64,000 bases of DNA from assembly GCA_964034945.1 (NCBI GenBank), contig OZ035960.1, forward strand, positions 72,000,652 through 72,064,651, in the 5' to 3' direction. Position 1 is the first letter of the stretch, and each line of letters starts with the position of its first letter. The notes beneath the pieces are model-generated. The model was given only the letters and a program-made list of their open reading frames with translations. It was not told the origin of the DNA and made no database searches. The stretch comes from Chrysopilus asiliformis (lineage: Eukaryota > Arthropoda > Insecta > Diptera > Rhagionidae). Both the position numbers and the translations under genes were made by a program. Below are positions 10,110 through 20,919 of the stretch, piece after piece.

Positions 10110-11190
10110 AATAACTAGCAGACCCTTCGTTGCCAGCTAAAAGTTTTTTGTATAAATTTTAGAATGCCAAAAAAACATAAATAACTTAAAAAGTTTTTAA
10201 AAAATAGGTTATCCTTACAGGACCTTCAGTTTAGAATTTTAAAAACCTAACACCAGATCCGCGATTAACGACCCCGGAAACCACCTTATGCCGATTTTTC
10301 CCGGGAAAAACGGGAAAAAGGATATTTGCGTTATCCTTTCAGGATCTTCCGTTTCGAATTGTGAAAATTGAATACCGGATTCGTGATCAGCGAAGCCCAA
10401 AAACCCGATAATGCCAGTTTTTGCGGGAAATATGGGAAAAAGAATATTTTCGTTATCTTTATAGGACCTTCAGTTTCGAATTTTGAAAATCTAGAGCATA
10501 ACTAGAACCTCGCTCCTGACAACGCAGATCATTTTACAATGAACCAAGTAAAAATCGGTCCAGTAGTTTTTGAGTCTATTAATTTTTGCACATATAGATT
10601 TAGAATACCAAAAAATCAACTTAAAAAACTCAAAAATCAACGTAATACTTACAGGACCTTTCGTTAGAGTTATTGAAACTGAAACACCGGATTCGTAATC
10701 AGCGACCCCGAAAACCCTATAATGCAAATTTTTCCCAGGAAAAACTGGAAAAAGGATATTTGCGGTATCTTAACAGGACCTTCTGTTTCGAACTTTGAAA
10801 ATCTAATACCGAATTCGTGATTAGCGATCCCAAAATCCCCATAATGCCGATTTTCCCCGGTAAAAATGGAAAAAAGGATATTTTCATTATCCTTACAGGA
10901 CCTTCCGTTTCGAATTTTGAGAATCTAATACCGGATTCGTGATCAGCGATCCCAAAAACCCTATAATGCAAATTTTTCCGGGGAAAAATGGGAAAAAGGA
11001 TATTTTCATTATCCTTACAGGACCTTCCGTTTCGAATTTTGAAAATCTACATAGCTAAAAACCTGCTCCTGGCAACACAGATCATTTTGCAAAAAAAACC
11101 GCGTAAAAATCGGTCCAGTAGCTTTTGAGTTTTGTAATCTCAAACGGATAGACAGACAGACAGACAGACAAACATCCATTTATATATATA
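10110..11190. repeat. Dispersed element with internal ~122-bp tandem repeat
   Basis: Starting near ACTAGCAGACCC and ending with a (CAGA)n tract and TATATATATAGAT, this element contains repeats of a unit that begins TTATCCTTACAGGACCTTCC. The units begin at about 10209, 10331, 10453, 10643, 10767, 10888 and 11011. Spacing is 121-124 bp except one interval of about 190 bp. A single unit exists elsewhere (about 24600-24690, opposite strand), so the tandem state is local. The element's TAAAAATCGGTCCAGTAG and CAGA tail resemble common insect dispersed repeats. The class is not assigned. Confidence 0.65.
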
Positions 11191-11194
11191 TAGA

Positions 11195-11640
11195 TTTTAT
11201 ATAATAATTTTATTTATAAGTAATTGGTTTATGATAAGAGAAGTATGAAGTAAATATCATACATACAGTGTTCAAAACACTCCCATTTCTAGTCTTTCGT
11301 TCAAATTAGTTATATATATAATGACGAAGGTTTTACATAAATTTACTACTATTTCATCGAATCTACTACTATTCTTCGGCCAATTTACTACGATTTCGAA
11401 AATCAAAAGTCACAACCCTGAACAGAACTTTAATGCTGGGAGCGAAATATCGCTTTCTTACTAATGAAATACATGTGTGGCACTCATACATATATGTGTG
11501 TGCATCATACCCAACAGCCATCGCTCGAGGCTTTCATTCATTTTTATGCGAGACCAGTGTTGCCATTTTCAGCGACTTGTCTCATTTCTAGCGACTTTCA
11601 TGCCTTAAAAAGCACGTGTTGAGATTTGAGATTTTAGTGG
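11195..11640. other. AT-rich spacer without recognised features
   Basis: About 450 bp of AT-rich sequence lies between the tandem-repeat element and the 3' tail of the LINE. I see no gene or known repeat in it. The LINE target-site duplication should start here but I could not match it to the other side. Confidence 0.4.
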
Positions 11641-11718
11641 TCTTTATTATTATTATTATTATTTTTACAAATTTCATCAAAATACTGATTACTGATTAAA
11701 ATTATTTACAATAACATA

Positions 11719-14577
11719 TTAAAGCTTACTCTTCAGAAGCTCCAAACTATTGTTAAAATCAATATTTTCAAATTTCAAATTGAAATTACGGCATATGTTG
11801 GATATAGGTTCGTTAAGACCATAGTTTGTACGATGCATAGCAACATGAAGAAAATTATGACATCTACGTGGACGAGAAGGAGTAAGTATAGATATATTTT
11901 CTAATATTTGAGGCGAGCTAATCAGTCCCGTTAACAATTTGAACATAAAGGTAGTCTTTGTGATACTCCTTCTTTCTTTTAAAGTTTTTAAATTTAGCAG
12001 CGCAAGTCGATCTGCATAAGGAGGTAGACTTAAGACGTTGTTCCAGGGCAGTCCCTTCAGCGCAAAACGACTAAATCTCCTTTGCACCATTTCTATCCGA
12101 TCACAATGTATCGCATAGAAAGGGTCCCAAACTACAGAACAATATTCTAATATTGGACGAACCAGAGAGCAGTATAAGGATTTGGTGACCAAAGGGTCAG
12201 AAAATTCCTTAGACCACCTCTTGATACAGCCCATGAGGGAATTAGCTCGACTCAAAATCGAATTTATATGATCAACAAAAGTAAGAGAAACGTCAAAAAT
12301 TACACCAAGGTCCTTAATTTGTTGAAGCCTGATCAGATCAGTCCCTTCATGGGTATAGTCATAAAATAAAAATCTTTTCTTCCTACCATAACTAAGGACA
12401 GAGCACTTGTCAACGTTTAGTAACATACAGTTTTTTTTACACCACACATAAAAATTTTCAAAGTCATTCGATAAAAGTACACAGTCATTTATGTCACGAA
12501 TAGGGCGGTATATTTTCATATCGTCAGCAAAGAGCAAAATAGAGCTATTTTTTATAATCAAATAAATGTCATTCACATATAACACGAAAAGCATCGGACC
12601 CAGATGGCTTCCCTGAGGTACACCAGAAATATTATATATAGTTTTCGAAGTTTTCCCTCGAAAACAAACTCTTTGAGTACGATCACAAAGGTAAGAGTTT
12701 AACCACTTGAGAAATAATGGGGGAAAACCCAGAACAGAAAGCTTAAACAACAAAATTTTATGCGAAATTGAGTCAAATGCTTTGGCTAAATCAGTATATA
12801 TGCAGTCGACCTGCAGCCCATTCTCGACGATATTTTGGCAGAAAGATGTAAATTGAACTAAATTTGTTTCAGTAGATCGACCTTTTAGAAATCCGTGTTG
12901 CTGCGGAGTAATGATAGAGCTTATATGAAACTGTAACACAGAACAGATAATAGACTCAAATAGTTTAGGAATGGATGACAATTTAGCAATAGGTCTATAA
13001 TTTGCAACATTCGATCTATTGCCTTTTTTGTGGATTGGGATTATATAAGATGCTTTCCAAATATGAGGGAAAATCCCATCACGAAGAGACAAATTAAATA
13101 AATAAATAAGTGGTTTGACAAAACTATTATTACAATACTTAAGCACGGCAGCGGGGACGCCATCGGGACCAGACGAATAATTTAAGTCAAGTTTATTTAT
13201 TGATTCACAGATAGTATGCTCGTCAATGCTCAAATCCTTCATGGTCAAGGTAGTTAAAGGTATTTTAGTCAAGAAATCAAAATAATGCTCATCAATATCA
13301 CAGTTTAAATTATCACTAAACGCGCCTTGAAAAAGATCTGCAAACAAGTTATAGATTTCCTCAGAGTTGTCAGAATTAAAATTTTTCAAAAATAATGACG
13401 TCGGGTAACCGTCGACGTTTCTCGTACTATTAATAAAATTCCAAAAACTTTTTGGATCTCGTTTTAATTTGGTTTTCATGCTCGACACATAGCTATCATA
13501 AGCTTGGCTAGCAGCAGAAAGGAATTTGTCCTTAAAATAACAGTAAATTTTAAAATCGTACTCACATTGGGACTCAACAAATCTTTTCCAGTGTTTCGTT
13601 TTTAGGTTTCGCAGATGCATAATTTCAGTATTAAACCATTTAGGACGTGTTAGAAGATTTTTCTTCGTAAAGTAGGGTACTGTCAAATTTAAAATTTCAA
13701 AAATAATCATATAAAAATTAGAAGTTGCAATGTCAATATTTGCTTCATTTAAGACCACGTCCCAATTAACCATGTCAAAAAGCTTAGACATTTCTGAAAA
13801 GTTAGCTTTTCGAAAATTAAAATCTTGAATATTACAAAAAAGACTACTTGAAAGTGAACAATCAGTATGCAAGAAACAAGTTAACGCTGGATGATGACCA
13901 CTCGCTGGCAGGATTGGAGAGATGCAGGTGCTCACAACCAAAGAAGAAGCATCTGACGTAAATATGAGGTCCAAAACGCGACCATTTGCATTGAGTATGC
14001 TATTAACTTGGCAAATATTGTGTGAGTATAGTTCATCCAGGAATGCAGATTCAGCTTGACATGAAGTACTCGGAATAAGGAAACTCTCGTCGTCACATGG
14101 AGACCAGGAGACTGATGGCAAGTTGAAATCACCAAAAATTAAAATGTCATCTTCAGGATTCATTAGGTCCAGCACAAATTGGATTCCTCTATTAAATGTA
14201 TGGTAGATTTCGATTTGAGATGACGGCGCAGTGTAGAAGATTATTACAAAGATGTTGCGTGAGCATAATTTAAGTTTGACACATAAAAACTCCAATTCTA
14301 GAACGTCAGGCACGTTGACAATACAAGAGTCCAACGACGAACGAATAGCACAGAGAACGCCACCTCCAACTGTAGCATTGTAGGAACAGTGTCTGTCACG
14401 TCGAAAGACAGTAAAATCAGAACTAAAAAGTTCGTTGTTCAGAAAACTGGCATTTAACCATGTCTCAGTGAAGCACACTACGTCAAAGTCGCATCCAGTC
14501 GATGCGCAGAATAGCTGAGGAATTTTTGTACGAATCCCGCCTACGTTTTGGTAGTAGCAGGAGATGCGAGTACTCCG
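11719..14577 (-). CDS. LINE ORF2: AP endonuclease plus reverse transcriptase
   Basis: This frame encodes the enzyme that nicks the target and copies the LINE RNA in place. From 14577 inward the endonuclease starts almost at once (YYQNVGGIRTK), then CFTETW and IFGDFNLPSVSW. The last endonuclease motif reads SGHHPAL where SDH is usual in many relatives. RT motifs follow: SGPDGVPA, NYRPIAKLSSIPKLFESII, GFLKGRSTETN, TDLAKAFDSISH, SGVPQGSHLGP and the catalytic FADD (LLFADDMKIY). The thumb and C-terminal part end in the family-typical LLTGLISSPQIL and a final Arg/Asn-rich segment. The first in-frame AUG is near 14163, inside the endonuclease, and a stop lies upstream at 14607. An intact enzyme therefore cannot start at an AUG in this frame. 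The frame joins ORF1 at a -1 slippery heptamer (14583-14577). I give 14577 as the first ORF2 codon for that reason. Confidence 0.88.
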   Translation of the reverse strand, partial: RSTRISCYYQNVGGIRTKIPQLFCASTGCDFDVVCFTETWLNASFLNNELFSSDFTVFRRDRHCSYNATVGGGVLCAIRSSLDSCIVNVPDVLELEFLCVKLKLCSRNIFVIIFYTAPSSQIEIYHTFNRGIQFVLDLMNPEDDILIFGDFNLPSVSWSPCDDESFLIPSTSCQAESAFLDELYSHNICQVNSILNANGRVLDLIFTSDASSLVVSTCISPILPASGHHPALTCFLHTDCSLSSSLFCNIQDFNFRKANFSEMSKLFDMVNWDVVLNEANIDIATSNFYMIIFEILNLTVPYFTKKNLLTRPKWFNTEIMHLRNLKTKHWKRFVESQCEYDFKIYCYFKDKFLSAASQAYDSYVSSMKTKLKRDPKSFWNFINSTRNVDGYPTSLFLKNFNSDNSEEIYNLFADLFQGAFSDNLNCDIDEHYFDFLTKIPLTTLTMKDLSIDEHTICESINKLDLNYSSGPDGVPAAVLKYCNNSFVKPLIYLFNLSLRDGIFPHIWKASYIIPIHKKGNRSNVANYRPIAKLSSIPKLFESIICSVLQFHISSIITPQQHGFLKGRSTETNLVQFTSFCQNIVENGLQVDCIYTDLAKAFDSISHKILLFKLSVLGFPPLFLKWLNSYLCDRTQRVCFRGKTSKTIYNISGVPQGSHLGPMLFVLYVNDIYLIIKNSSILLFADDMKIYRPIRDINDCVLLSNDFENFYVWCKKNCMLLNVDKCSVLSYGRKKRFLFYDYTHEGTDLIRLQQIKDLGVIFDVSLTFVDHINSILSRANSLMGCIKRWSKEFSDPLVTKSLYCSLVRPILEYCSVVWDPFYAIHCDRIEMVQRRFSRFALKGLPWNNVLSLPPYADRLALLNLKTLKERRSITKTTFMFKLLTGLISSPQILENISILTPSRPRRCHNFLHVAMHRTNYGLNEPISNICRNFNLKFENIDFNNSLELLKSKL

Positions 14578-15488
14578 TTTTTTGAATTTCCCTTGAAGTG
14601 GGTTTTAAGATTTCTAGGCTGAAACTCCTTGACGATCATATCAGAAGGCCAAAAATTTCCGTTTATTACATCCGCAAAGCAATATTCTGGTAGAAAAACT
14701 TTAAATGACGATATAGTTGACCCAGGTTTTTGCATAAACTTGGACGATGCAATTTTATCGCCATCTTTAAATTTATAATTTGATTGGAGGAAACCAAGTA
14801 CGTCGTCTGTTGTCGTTGAGGGATCCAGTCTGGATAAGAACAATACCCTTGGTCGGCTGACTGTTTTCAGTGTTGTTATCGAAGAGATAGCAGTTTTGGC
14901 GACAACATCAACCACTTGGCTATTTCCCGAGTCCCTTTTTTCGTGCTCTGCGAGATCTTCAACCGATTCGACGCCACCATCAGGTAACGACGCTGATTTT
15001 TGTTCCGTGCCAAGTGGACGTCCTGCATCAGCATTTTCCAAAGGAATCCCAGATTTGGAACTGCGCGACTCATTTAAGTCAACGTGGACAAAACTTTTGG
15101 TTGGATTTTGCCTATTTTTTTTGGTGATACTTTTATTGTTTATATTATTCAACGTCGTATTTAGTAAGTCAGAAATCGCATCCATTTTAGAAGTTAACGT
15201 CTCAAGTTTCGCAGTGTAATCGGTTTTTAAAGTATCGATTTGAAGAGTTTGAGATTTTAATATAGTTAAGACATCGCTTAAAGTAATATTGTTGCATTTG
15301 TCGCATCTAAAAGTTACATTTGACGATTTAGCACATGTATCCAATGTCGAAGTAGGCAGTTGGTAGCACTTTAAATGATAGGACCGATAACAAGGTCCAT
15401 CACATGCTATAAATCTACTGGATCTTGACTCCACCTCTCCACATTTTCCACATTTTGGGTCGCAAAAAGAATTACTAGCAAATGCCAT
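14541..15488 (-). CDS. LINE ORF1: PHD-finger, coiled-coil RNA-binding protein
   Basis: This 315-residue protein is the nucleic-acid chaperone-like partner of ORF2. It opens with a C4HC3 PHD-type zinc finger (C13-C16, C29-C33, H38-C41, C62-C65) as in CR1-type ORF1 proteins. A coiled-coil-prone stretch follows (about 69-118, with LKSQTLQIDTLKTDY). A Ser/Asp-rich linker and a C-terminal folded domain (about 213-298, RPRVLFLSRLDPSTTTDDVL... FWPSDMIVKEF) complete it. The C-terminal domain looks like the RRM-type domain of insect LINE ORF1 proteins. The start is the first ATG of a long open frame and places the zinc finger at the N-terminus. The last ~14 codons overlap the start of the ORF2 frame. 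Confidence 0.88.
   Translation of the reverse strand: MAFASNSFCDPKCGKCGEVESRSSRFIACDGPCYRSYHLKCYQLPTSTLDTCAKSSNVTFRCDKCNNITLSDVLTILKSQTLQIDTLKTDYTAKLETLTSKMDAISDLLNTTLNNINNKSITKKNRQNPTKSFVHVDLNESRSSKSGIPLENADAGRPLGTEQKSASLPDGGVESVEDLAEHEKRDSGNSQVVDVVAKTAISSITTLKTVSRPRVLFLSRLDPSTTTDDVLGFLQSNYKFKDGDKIASSKFMQKPGSTISSFKVFLPEYCFADVINGNFWPSDMIVKEFQPRNLKTHFKGNSKNGVLASPATTKT
14577..14583 (-). promoter_or_regulatory. Candidate -1 ribosomal frameshift site A_AAA_AAC
   Basis: In the ORF1 frame the codons are TCA-AAA-AAC-GGA, which gives the heptamer A_AAA_AAC exactly in the X_XXY_YYZ phase used for -1 slippage. After a -1 slip the next codon is CGG (14577), in the ORF2 frame, eight codons before the endonuclease QN motif. 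The overlap window (14604 to 14541) is short and this is its only such heptamer. A GGAG...CTCC pairing and the palindrome GAGTACTC follow directly. I could not define a convincing pseudoknot by eye. Confidence 0.7.
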
Positions 15489-15690
15489 AGTTTTTGCTTT
15501 GCGATTTCACGTAAATTGTTTTATGTAATTTGTTTGCTGTGCGTATAAAATGTTAATGATTACCAAAAATCCCGTTGGCGCTGTTATCGTTTTAAAAAGG
15601 TTTGAAGCTCAGAAGCGGCAAAATTTTCAAAAATTTTCACACTGACAACACGCAGAAATGTCAAAATTTGAAATGTTTATGTTTTGAAAT

Positions 15691-16420
15691 TTTTATAAAC
15701 AATGTCGATCAACGACAGTAAAAAGCGCGGCAAACTGATAATTGTCTTTTTCAATATATATATGTGTAATTGTGTGAAATTGTCAAAAAGTTTTAAAAGT
15801 TTTTACGAAAAAAAGAAGACTGCGCAAAACTACGATGACAATTTTATAATCACCAGGACAGCGAAATGTGAACTATCGACACAGCAAGACACTTCGTATG
15901 AAAGTAATTTCTAAGCACTCAAAATTATAATTTTATTAGGCAACAACTCACTAGGCAACAATTCTGTTAACTGCACGTTTTGATTATATGATTCTATATT
16001 TAGTTGAAAATCTGTTTCAAGTTTTGTGCATTTAATAAAATTTATTAAAAGGGAATTTTTAATGACCAAAACTATTATTGTAGATAGTTTTGGGGACTTT
16101 TCGGAGATTTTCAGCGATTTTCAAAAATTTCTTTAAAAAAACTGTGTTTTGCTAATAGACATCATTTTTCACAATTTTTTACATTTATGTTACACAAGAG
16201 CATTTGATAAAAATGCAAAAAAATAATGAAAATTGAATTAAGACCTAACAACAGTGTATTTAGACATAAATAAATCTTTGATCTCAGATGTGAGTAAATT
16301 TTATGTAGATATTTTGACTTGAAGTCTATTTAGTTATTATTTTTCTAAGAAGAACTTAACAATTTTTTATTTTTGTGTTTTTTAAGAAGACAAAGTTGTT
16401 TTTTTTTATTATTATATTTT
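15691..16420. other. AT-rich spacer
   Basis: No gene or recognisable repeat is visible in this ~730-bp stretch. It is long in A and T runs. A 70-codon open frame at 15702-15914 shows no family resemblance and is not called. Confidence 0.4.
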
Positions 16421-16427
16421 ACTAGCT

Positions 16428-17045
16428 TGAAAGAACCCGGCGTTGCCCGGGTAGTAATAAATTTTTGAATATGAAAAAATCCTTTTTTTTCAAAAGTATT
16501 TTGATGTATAGAAAAATTATGCAGTAATTATATTTCAAACAATTTTCTGTTCATATTTTTTTTGGTTTGACGCACTGTTTTCAAGAAAATTGCAAATATT
16601 TTTTCCATCTGCTTGGGAGAAAGGGAATAGAGCGAATTCCCTTATTGCCAGACACTTAAGATTTTTGCATTTATGTTGTAACATATGTTGAACAACCATA
16701 AAATAGTTTCAGAGATAGCTGAGGAGGGGATTGGTCGAAAATTTACCCTGACAGATAACCTATCCAACACTAAAAATTGTATAAAAATCCGTTCTGTAGT
16801 TTAGTAGATAGCAGGAGAGGGGGCTCGCACCATGTAGAGCGGAGTAGTTTGAGTGGATGAAAATTTCTTTTATGATTGACCTGCCCAACACTGAAAACCG
16901 TATTCAAATCCCTTCAGTGGTTCAGAAGATAACAGGCGAGGGGGTGAAAGGGGAGCCGATACCGCGACCACACCTAACTATAAATCGTGGTCATGATACA
17001 TAGTCTATGTTGGTGCAGTAGTTCTTGAGTTTATACGTTACTTCA
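16428..17045 (+). repeat. Dispersed repeat starting ACTAGCTTGAAAG
   Basis: The start (ACTAGCTTGAAAGAACCCGG, then CGTTGCCCGGGTAGTAAT) and the end (a 'GGTGCAGTAGTTCTTGAGTTTA' phrase split over 17010-17035) resemble a class of short dispersed repeats common in insect genomes. Such repeats open with ACTAGCTGACCCGG and close with TCGGTNNAGTAGTTT. There is no coding content. The class (SINE- or RTE-derived) is not resolved. Confidence 0.45.
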
Positions 17046-17136
17046 TCTCACAAATCAAAAAAATTTATAACTCTATCTCACAAATAAAAAAAAACGTTTC
17101 CGCACCCCAATAAGTTTGTTGCTGCATTCCAGATTG

Positions 17137-17953
17137 CACTGAGAGAAATGAACATTTTAAAATTAAACAATTTCCACCCTAGATCTAAAAATCTAGTTAC
17201 TTGTTTGATTTAAAAAGAAATATCCTAGAATCAGCAGAAAATTTTATTATTTAGTAACACATGATTTTAAATTAAAAAGCTTGTTTTTAGATTTAAAAAC
17301 CCCAAAATGTTTAAATTTAAAATTGCCCCTACTAGAATTAAAAAACCAAAATGTTTAAATTTAAAATCTTTCTTTTTGATTCAAAAATGACCTTTTTAAA
17401 TTTAAACAAGTGAATTTTAAAATTTAAATGCATTCTTTCAAGCGAGATAGAAACCATTCATGTTTAGACTCGCTTCGTTATTTTACTTCGGTGGCCGTAT
17501 GCGTTGGCGAGTGGACTTCAAACCTTCAAACCTAGGGATCTCGGGTTCGAATCGCGGTAATGAGCAGGAGTTTTTCAACATTTAATTAATACGAAAGAAA
17601 ATATTTATAATTTATAAATACTGTAAAAAGTAAAAAATGCAATTGGGAAATTGGTAAAAATCTACTATTACTATCGTAAAACCATGAAAAATGAAGATTA
17701 TATTTTTTTCCCTCAGTGAAGCTTTTTAAATTCAAAAAGGTTTTCTTTTAAAATTAGTGTAAATCTTTTAGAATTAAAAATCTCGTCTTTTAAATTTAAA
17801 GAAATAAACACTAGATTTTAAAAGGGCTATCACTAGAATTAAAAAGAATGTGGTTTTTATTTTTAGTATGAACTTGTTTAGCTCGTACGCAAACAACAAA
17901 TTACTAAAATCTAGAGCATTTCTTTTTGATTTTAGTATATTTTTCTCTGAGTG
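17137..17953. mobile_element. MITE-like element with CACTSAGAGAAA ends and a tRNA-like centre
   Basis: The left end reads CACTGAGAGAAATG and the right end, on the other strand, CACTCAGAGAAAAA, a 12-bp imperfect terminal inverted repeat. The interior is built of TTTAAATTTAAA-type words on both sides of a tRNA-like block (17480-17575). No clear target duplication is seen, which lowers confidence in the exact ends. Confidence 0.45.
17485..17575 (+). repeat. tRNA-like module (A and B box)
   Basis: The block has an A-box-like TTGGCGAGTGGACTT and a near-perfect B box GGGTTCGAATC with tRNA-like spacing, followed by a T run. The acceptor arms do not pair, so it is not a working tRNA gene. It could be a SINE head or a decayed tRNA copy. 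Confidence 0.4.
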
Positions 17954-18000
17954 TGGGGACCTCCACACTATATGTGTATCAAACCAAACCAATCGCTGGA

Positions 18001-19078
18001 CACAAAAATGAACTACACCAGGGTGTTTGGAATGACAAAAGATTTTAATTTTAGCATGTCCGACCGCCTGTCGTCTGTCCGTCTATATATCCGTGAATAT
18101 CATAACTTTCGGAAGGATTGATCTAGAGATTTGAAATATTTTCAGTTGCGTTTCTCGTAAATGGCAATTCTAAGTTCTTGAACTGGCAAAATCGGACCAT
18201 TCCCTTCTCCATATAAATGAAACTTTTTTCGCAATTTTCTCGAAAACGGTGAATCGCATTGACAAATTTATAAAGCTGAAATGTTTTTTATACCCGTATG
18301 GTGAAACCAAAGGGTATATTAACTTTGCTTTACCGTTTGTAACGCCAAGATCCCGTCATCACACACAAAAATGAATTACACCAGTGTGTTTAGAATGATA
18401 AAAAAAATTGAATTTTGCATGTCCGTCCGTCTGTCCGTCCGTCTGTCTGTCTGTCCGTCCGTCTGTCTTGCCGTCTGTCTGTGGCGCGGATTGCGAGCGC
18501 ACGGATTGAGCTACAGACTTGAAATTTGGTACAGATCCATTTTTCGTAAAATGCAAGGCTAAGTTCGTTAATAGGCAAAAATGGACCATTAGGGGGGGTA
18601 CCCCCCATACGAACGAAACCGATTTTTGCGAATATCTCAAAAACGGTGCATCTTATCAAAAAAGTCCAAGAACAAAAGTTATTTAGAATATGATTCTACA
18701 TAAAACTCCCGTACATCAAAATCCGATTGGAATAAATTTTAAAAAATCTTATTGAAAAGATTTACTTCAAAGAGGAATTTTCATACAATTGTTCGAATTT
18801 TGATACGAATATCACCATACGGGTCTCCAATGATTGCCAGATTGGCAATTATAGCTTTTGTTATGTTTTGAATATGATTTTACATAACTTATCTATACAT
18901 CAAAATTCAGTTAGACTACCTCTTTCCCCTCCCCGATACCCATTGAATACTTTTTCCTTATTTTCTCGAAAACGGTGCATCGTATCGAAAAGTTTATAAC
19001 GACGAAATGTGTTTAGAATATGATTTTATACAACTTATCTATCCAGTTGGACCACTCCTACCTCCCTCTCCCATACAA
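18001..19078 (+). repeat. Older family A-like copy, split by a younger copy
   Basis: Sequence at 18001-18288 (with AAATGAACTACACCAGGGTG, a degenerate GTCY tract at 18058-18095 and a GAGATTTGAAATATTTTC phrase) continues at 18869-19078. A younger family A element sits between the halves. The inner ends are AAATGTTTTT and GAATATGATT, matching the uninterrupted phrase AAATGTGTTTAGAATATG at about 19008-19025. This copy is clearly more diverged than the others. Confidence 0.65.
18289..18868 (+). mobile_element. DINE-1/mini-me-like element, family A copy 3 (full length)
   Basis: The copy starts with TATACCCGTATGGTG and the matching GGGTATA, has a ~60-bp (GTCY)n tract at 18421-18482, and ends in the ATTGCCAGATTGGCAAT hairpin and TTATGTTT. 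It is flanked by T on both sides and is inserted into an older relative. Non-autonomous, no ORF. Confidence 0.8.
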
Positions 19079-19900
19079 ATAGATTTTTTTAAATAAACGA
19101 ATTGGTCGGTGACAAAATACATTATTTAAATTCGTTCTCTATAAAATGAATAATTTAAATTATCAAATTGCACAAAAGCAGTGGATGAATAAAGGAAATT
19201 TGTGTTGATGCAAGTCCAGATTCTATGTGTCGCTAACCTCACTTTTGGAAATCACTATGTTCTGGAAAAAATCACAAAATTCAACACCAATCCATTTACG
19301 TTCACGTGGTCACTGAGTAAATTCCTTGATTTACTTCGTTGTACACAAAATAAAATACTTTCGACGATTTAAAAGTGGGAAAAACAGCGATAATTTGCTC
19401 ACTATATCGATAAACAACCGCTTCGCATCGATCATCAATGAGGAAAGAGCAAATATATTTCTCAGTTGTCAAACGCGAGTCTGAGAGCGTAACGGGATCT
19501 GTTGGCGATAAAATTATTGTGAGGTACAAAATTTTCCGTTTTTCAATTCCAAATACAATATTTTCTCTTTCCATACCAAAATCCCATACAAAATGCAAAT
19601 TTCAATTTTTCCGATATTCCCGTTTTTCCCCAAAATTTTTCTCGACTTTTCCAACAAAACGAAAAAAGATTCGAGATTTTTGATTTGGAATTACTGAAAG
19701 TGCAAACCAGAAAACCGCTCCCCTGAAAGTATGCAATTTCGGTTTTCCAAGATTTTCCAACTTTTCCGGTAGAAATTTCCAATTTTCGGCTCCGTTGTGT
19801 TTTTATATGTTGCAATACGAATCCAACAAAAAAAAACCCCATGCAAATCGGATTATATTCAGCCGAGTTATGGATAGTCAAACGGACCACGATTCATTTT
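19079..19900. other. Non-coding spacer
   Basis: About 820 bp without a recognisable gene. Short open frames on both strands around 19300-19890 overlap one another and show no family motifs, and their words (TTTTCCAA, GGAAAATTTT) suggest low-complexity repeat debris. Confidence 0.4.
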
Positions 19901-20461
19901 TATACCCGTATGGTGAAACCAAAGGGTATATTAACTTTGCCTTACCGTTTGTAACGCCAAGATCTCGTCATCGCACACAAAAATGAATTACACCAGTGTG
20001 TTTAGAATGATGAAAAAAGTTGAATTTAGCATGTCCGTCCGTCCGTCCGTCTGTCTGTCTGTCTGTCCGCCTGTGGCGCGGATTGCGGGCGCACGGATTG
20101 AGCTAGAGACTTGAAATTTTGCGCACATTCGTTTTTCGTAAAATGTGAGGCTAAGTTCGTTAGTGAGCAAAAATGGACCATTAGGGGGGGTACCCCCCAT
20201 ACGAACGAAAACGTTTTTTGCGAATATCTCAAAAACGGTACATCTTATCAAAAAAGCGGAAGAACAAAAGTTATTTAGGATATGATTCTACATAAAACTC
20301 CCATACATCAAAATCCGATTGGAATAAATTTTAAAAAATCTTATTGGAAAGTTTGACTTCAAAGGGGAATTTTGGTACAACTGTTCGAATTTTGATACGA
20401 ATATCACCATACGGGTCTCCAATGATTGCCAGATTGGCAATTATAGCTTTTGTTATGTTTA
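19901..20461 (+). mobile_element. DINE-1/mini-me-like element, family A copy 4
   Basis: Full-length copy with the TATACCC/GGGTATA hairpin, a ~42-bp (GTCY)n tract (20032-20073) and the ATTGCCAGATTGGCAAT hairpin end. It forms the left arm of an inverted pair with the next copy. Confidence 0.82.
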
Positions 20462-20478
20462 TATATAAAGATTATTGT

Positions 20479-20884
20479 TAAACATAACAAAAGCTATAAT
20501 TGCCAATCTGGCAATCATTGAAGACCCGTATGGTGATATTCGTATCAAAATTCGAACAGTTGTACCAAAATTCCACTTTGAAGTCAAACTTTCCAATAAG
20601 AATTTTTAAAATTTATTCCAATCGGATTTTGATGTATGGGAGTTTTATGTAGAATCATATCCTAAATAACTTTTGTTCTTGGACGTTTTTGATAAGATGC
20701 ACCGTTTTTGAGATATTCACAAAAACCGTTTTCGTTCGTATGGGGGGTACCCCCCCTAATGGTCCATTTTTGCCCATTAACGAACTTAGCCTCGCACTTT
20801 ACGAAAAACGGATCCACGCAAAATTTCAAGTCTCTAGCTCAATCCGTGCGCCCGCAATCCGCGCCACAGACAGACAGACAGACG

Positions 20885-20919
<35 letters not shown>

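Larger units (their letters stand above)
11642..15690 (-). mobile_element. CR1/Jockey-group LINE, structurally intact copy
   Basis: The element has a 5' leader (outer limit near 15690, uncertain), ORF1 (15488-14541) and ORF2 (14577 frame, ending 11719). The 3' UTR is only ~55 bp and ends in a simple tail of AAT triplets (11645-11665 on plus as TTATTATTATT). Both frames are free of stops, so the copy may be young. The PHD-type ORF1, AP-endonuclease and RT motifs place it in the CR1/L2/Jockey superfamily. A finer clade needs a phylogeny. Confidence 0.85.

Noticed and set aside
13932..14135. Short minus-strand frame inside LINE ORF2
   Set aside because: Out-of-frame shadow of the endonuclease region.
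17485..17575. Functional tRNA gene
   Set aside because: A and B boxes are recognisable but acceptor and anticodon stems do not pair.
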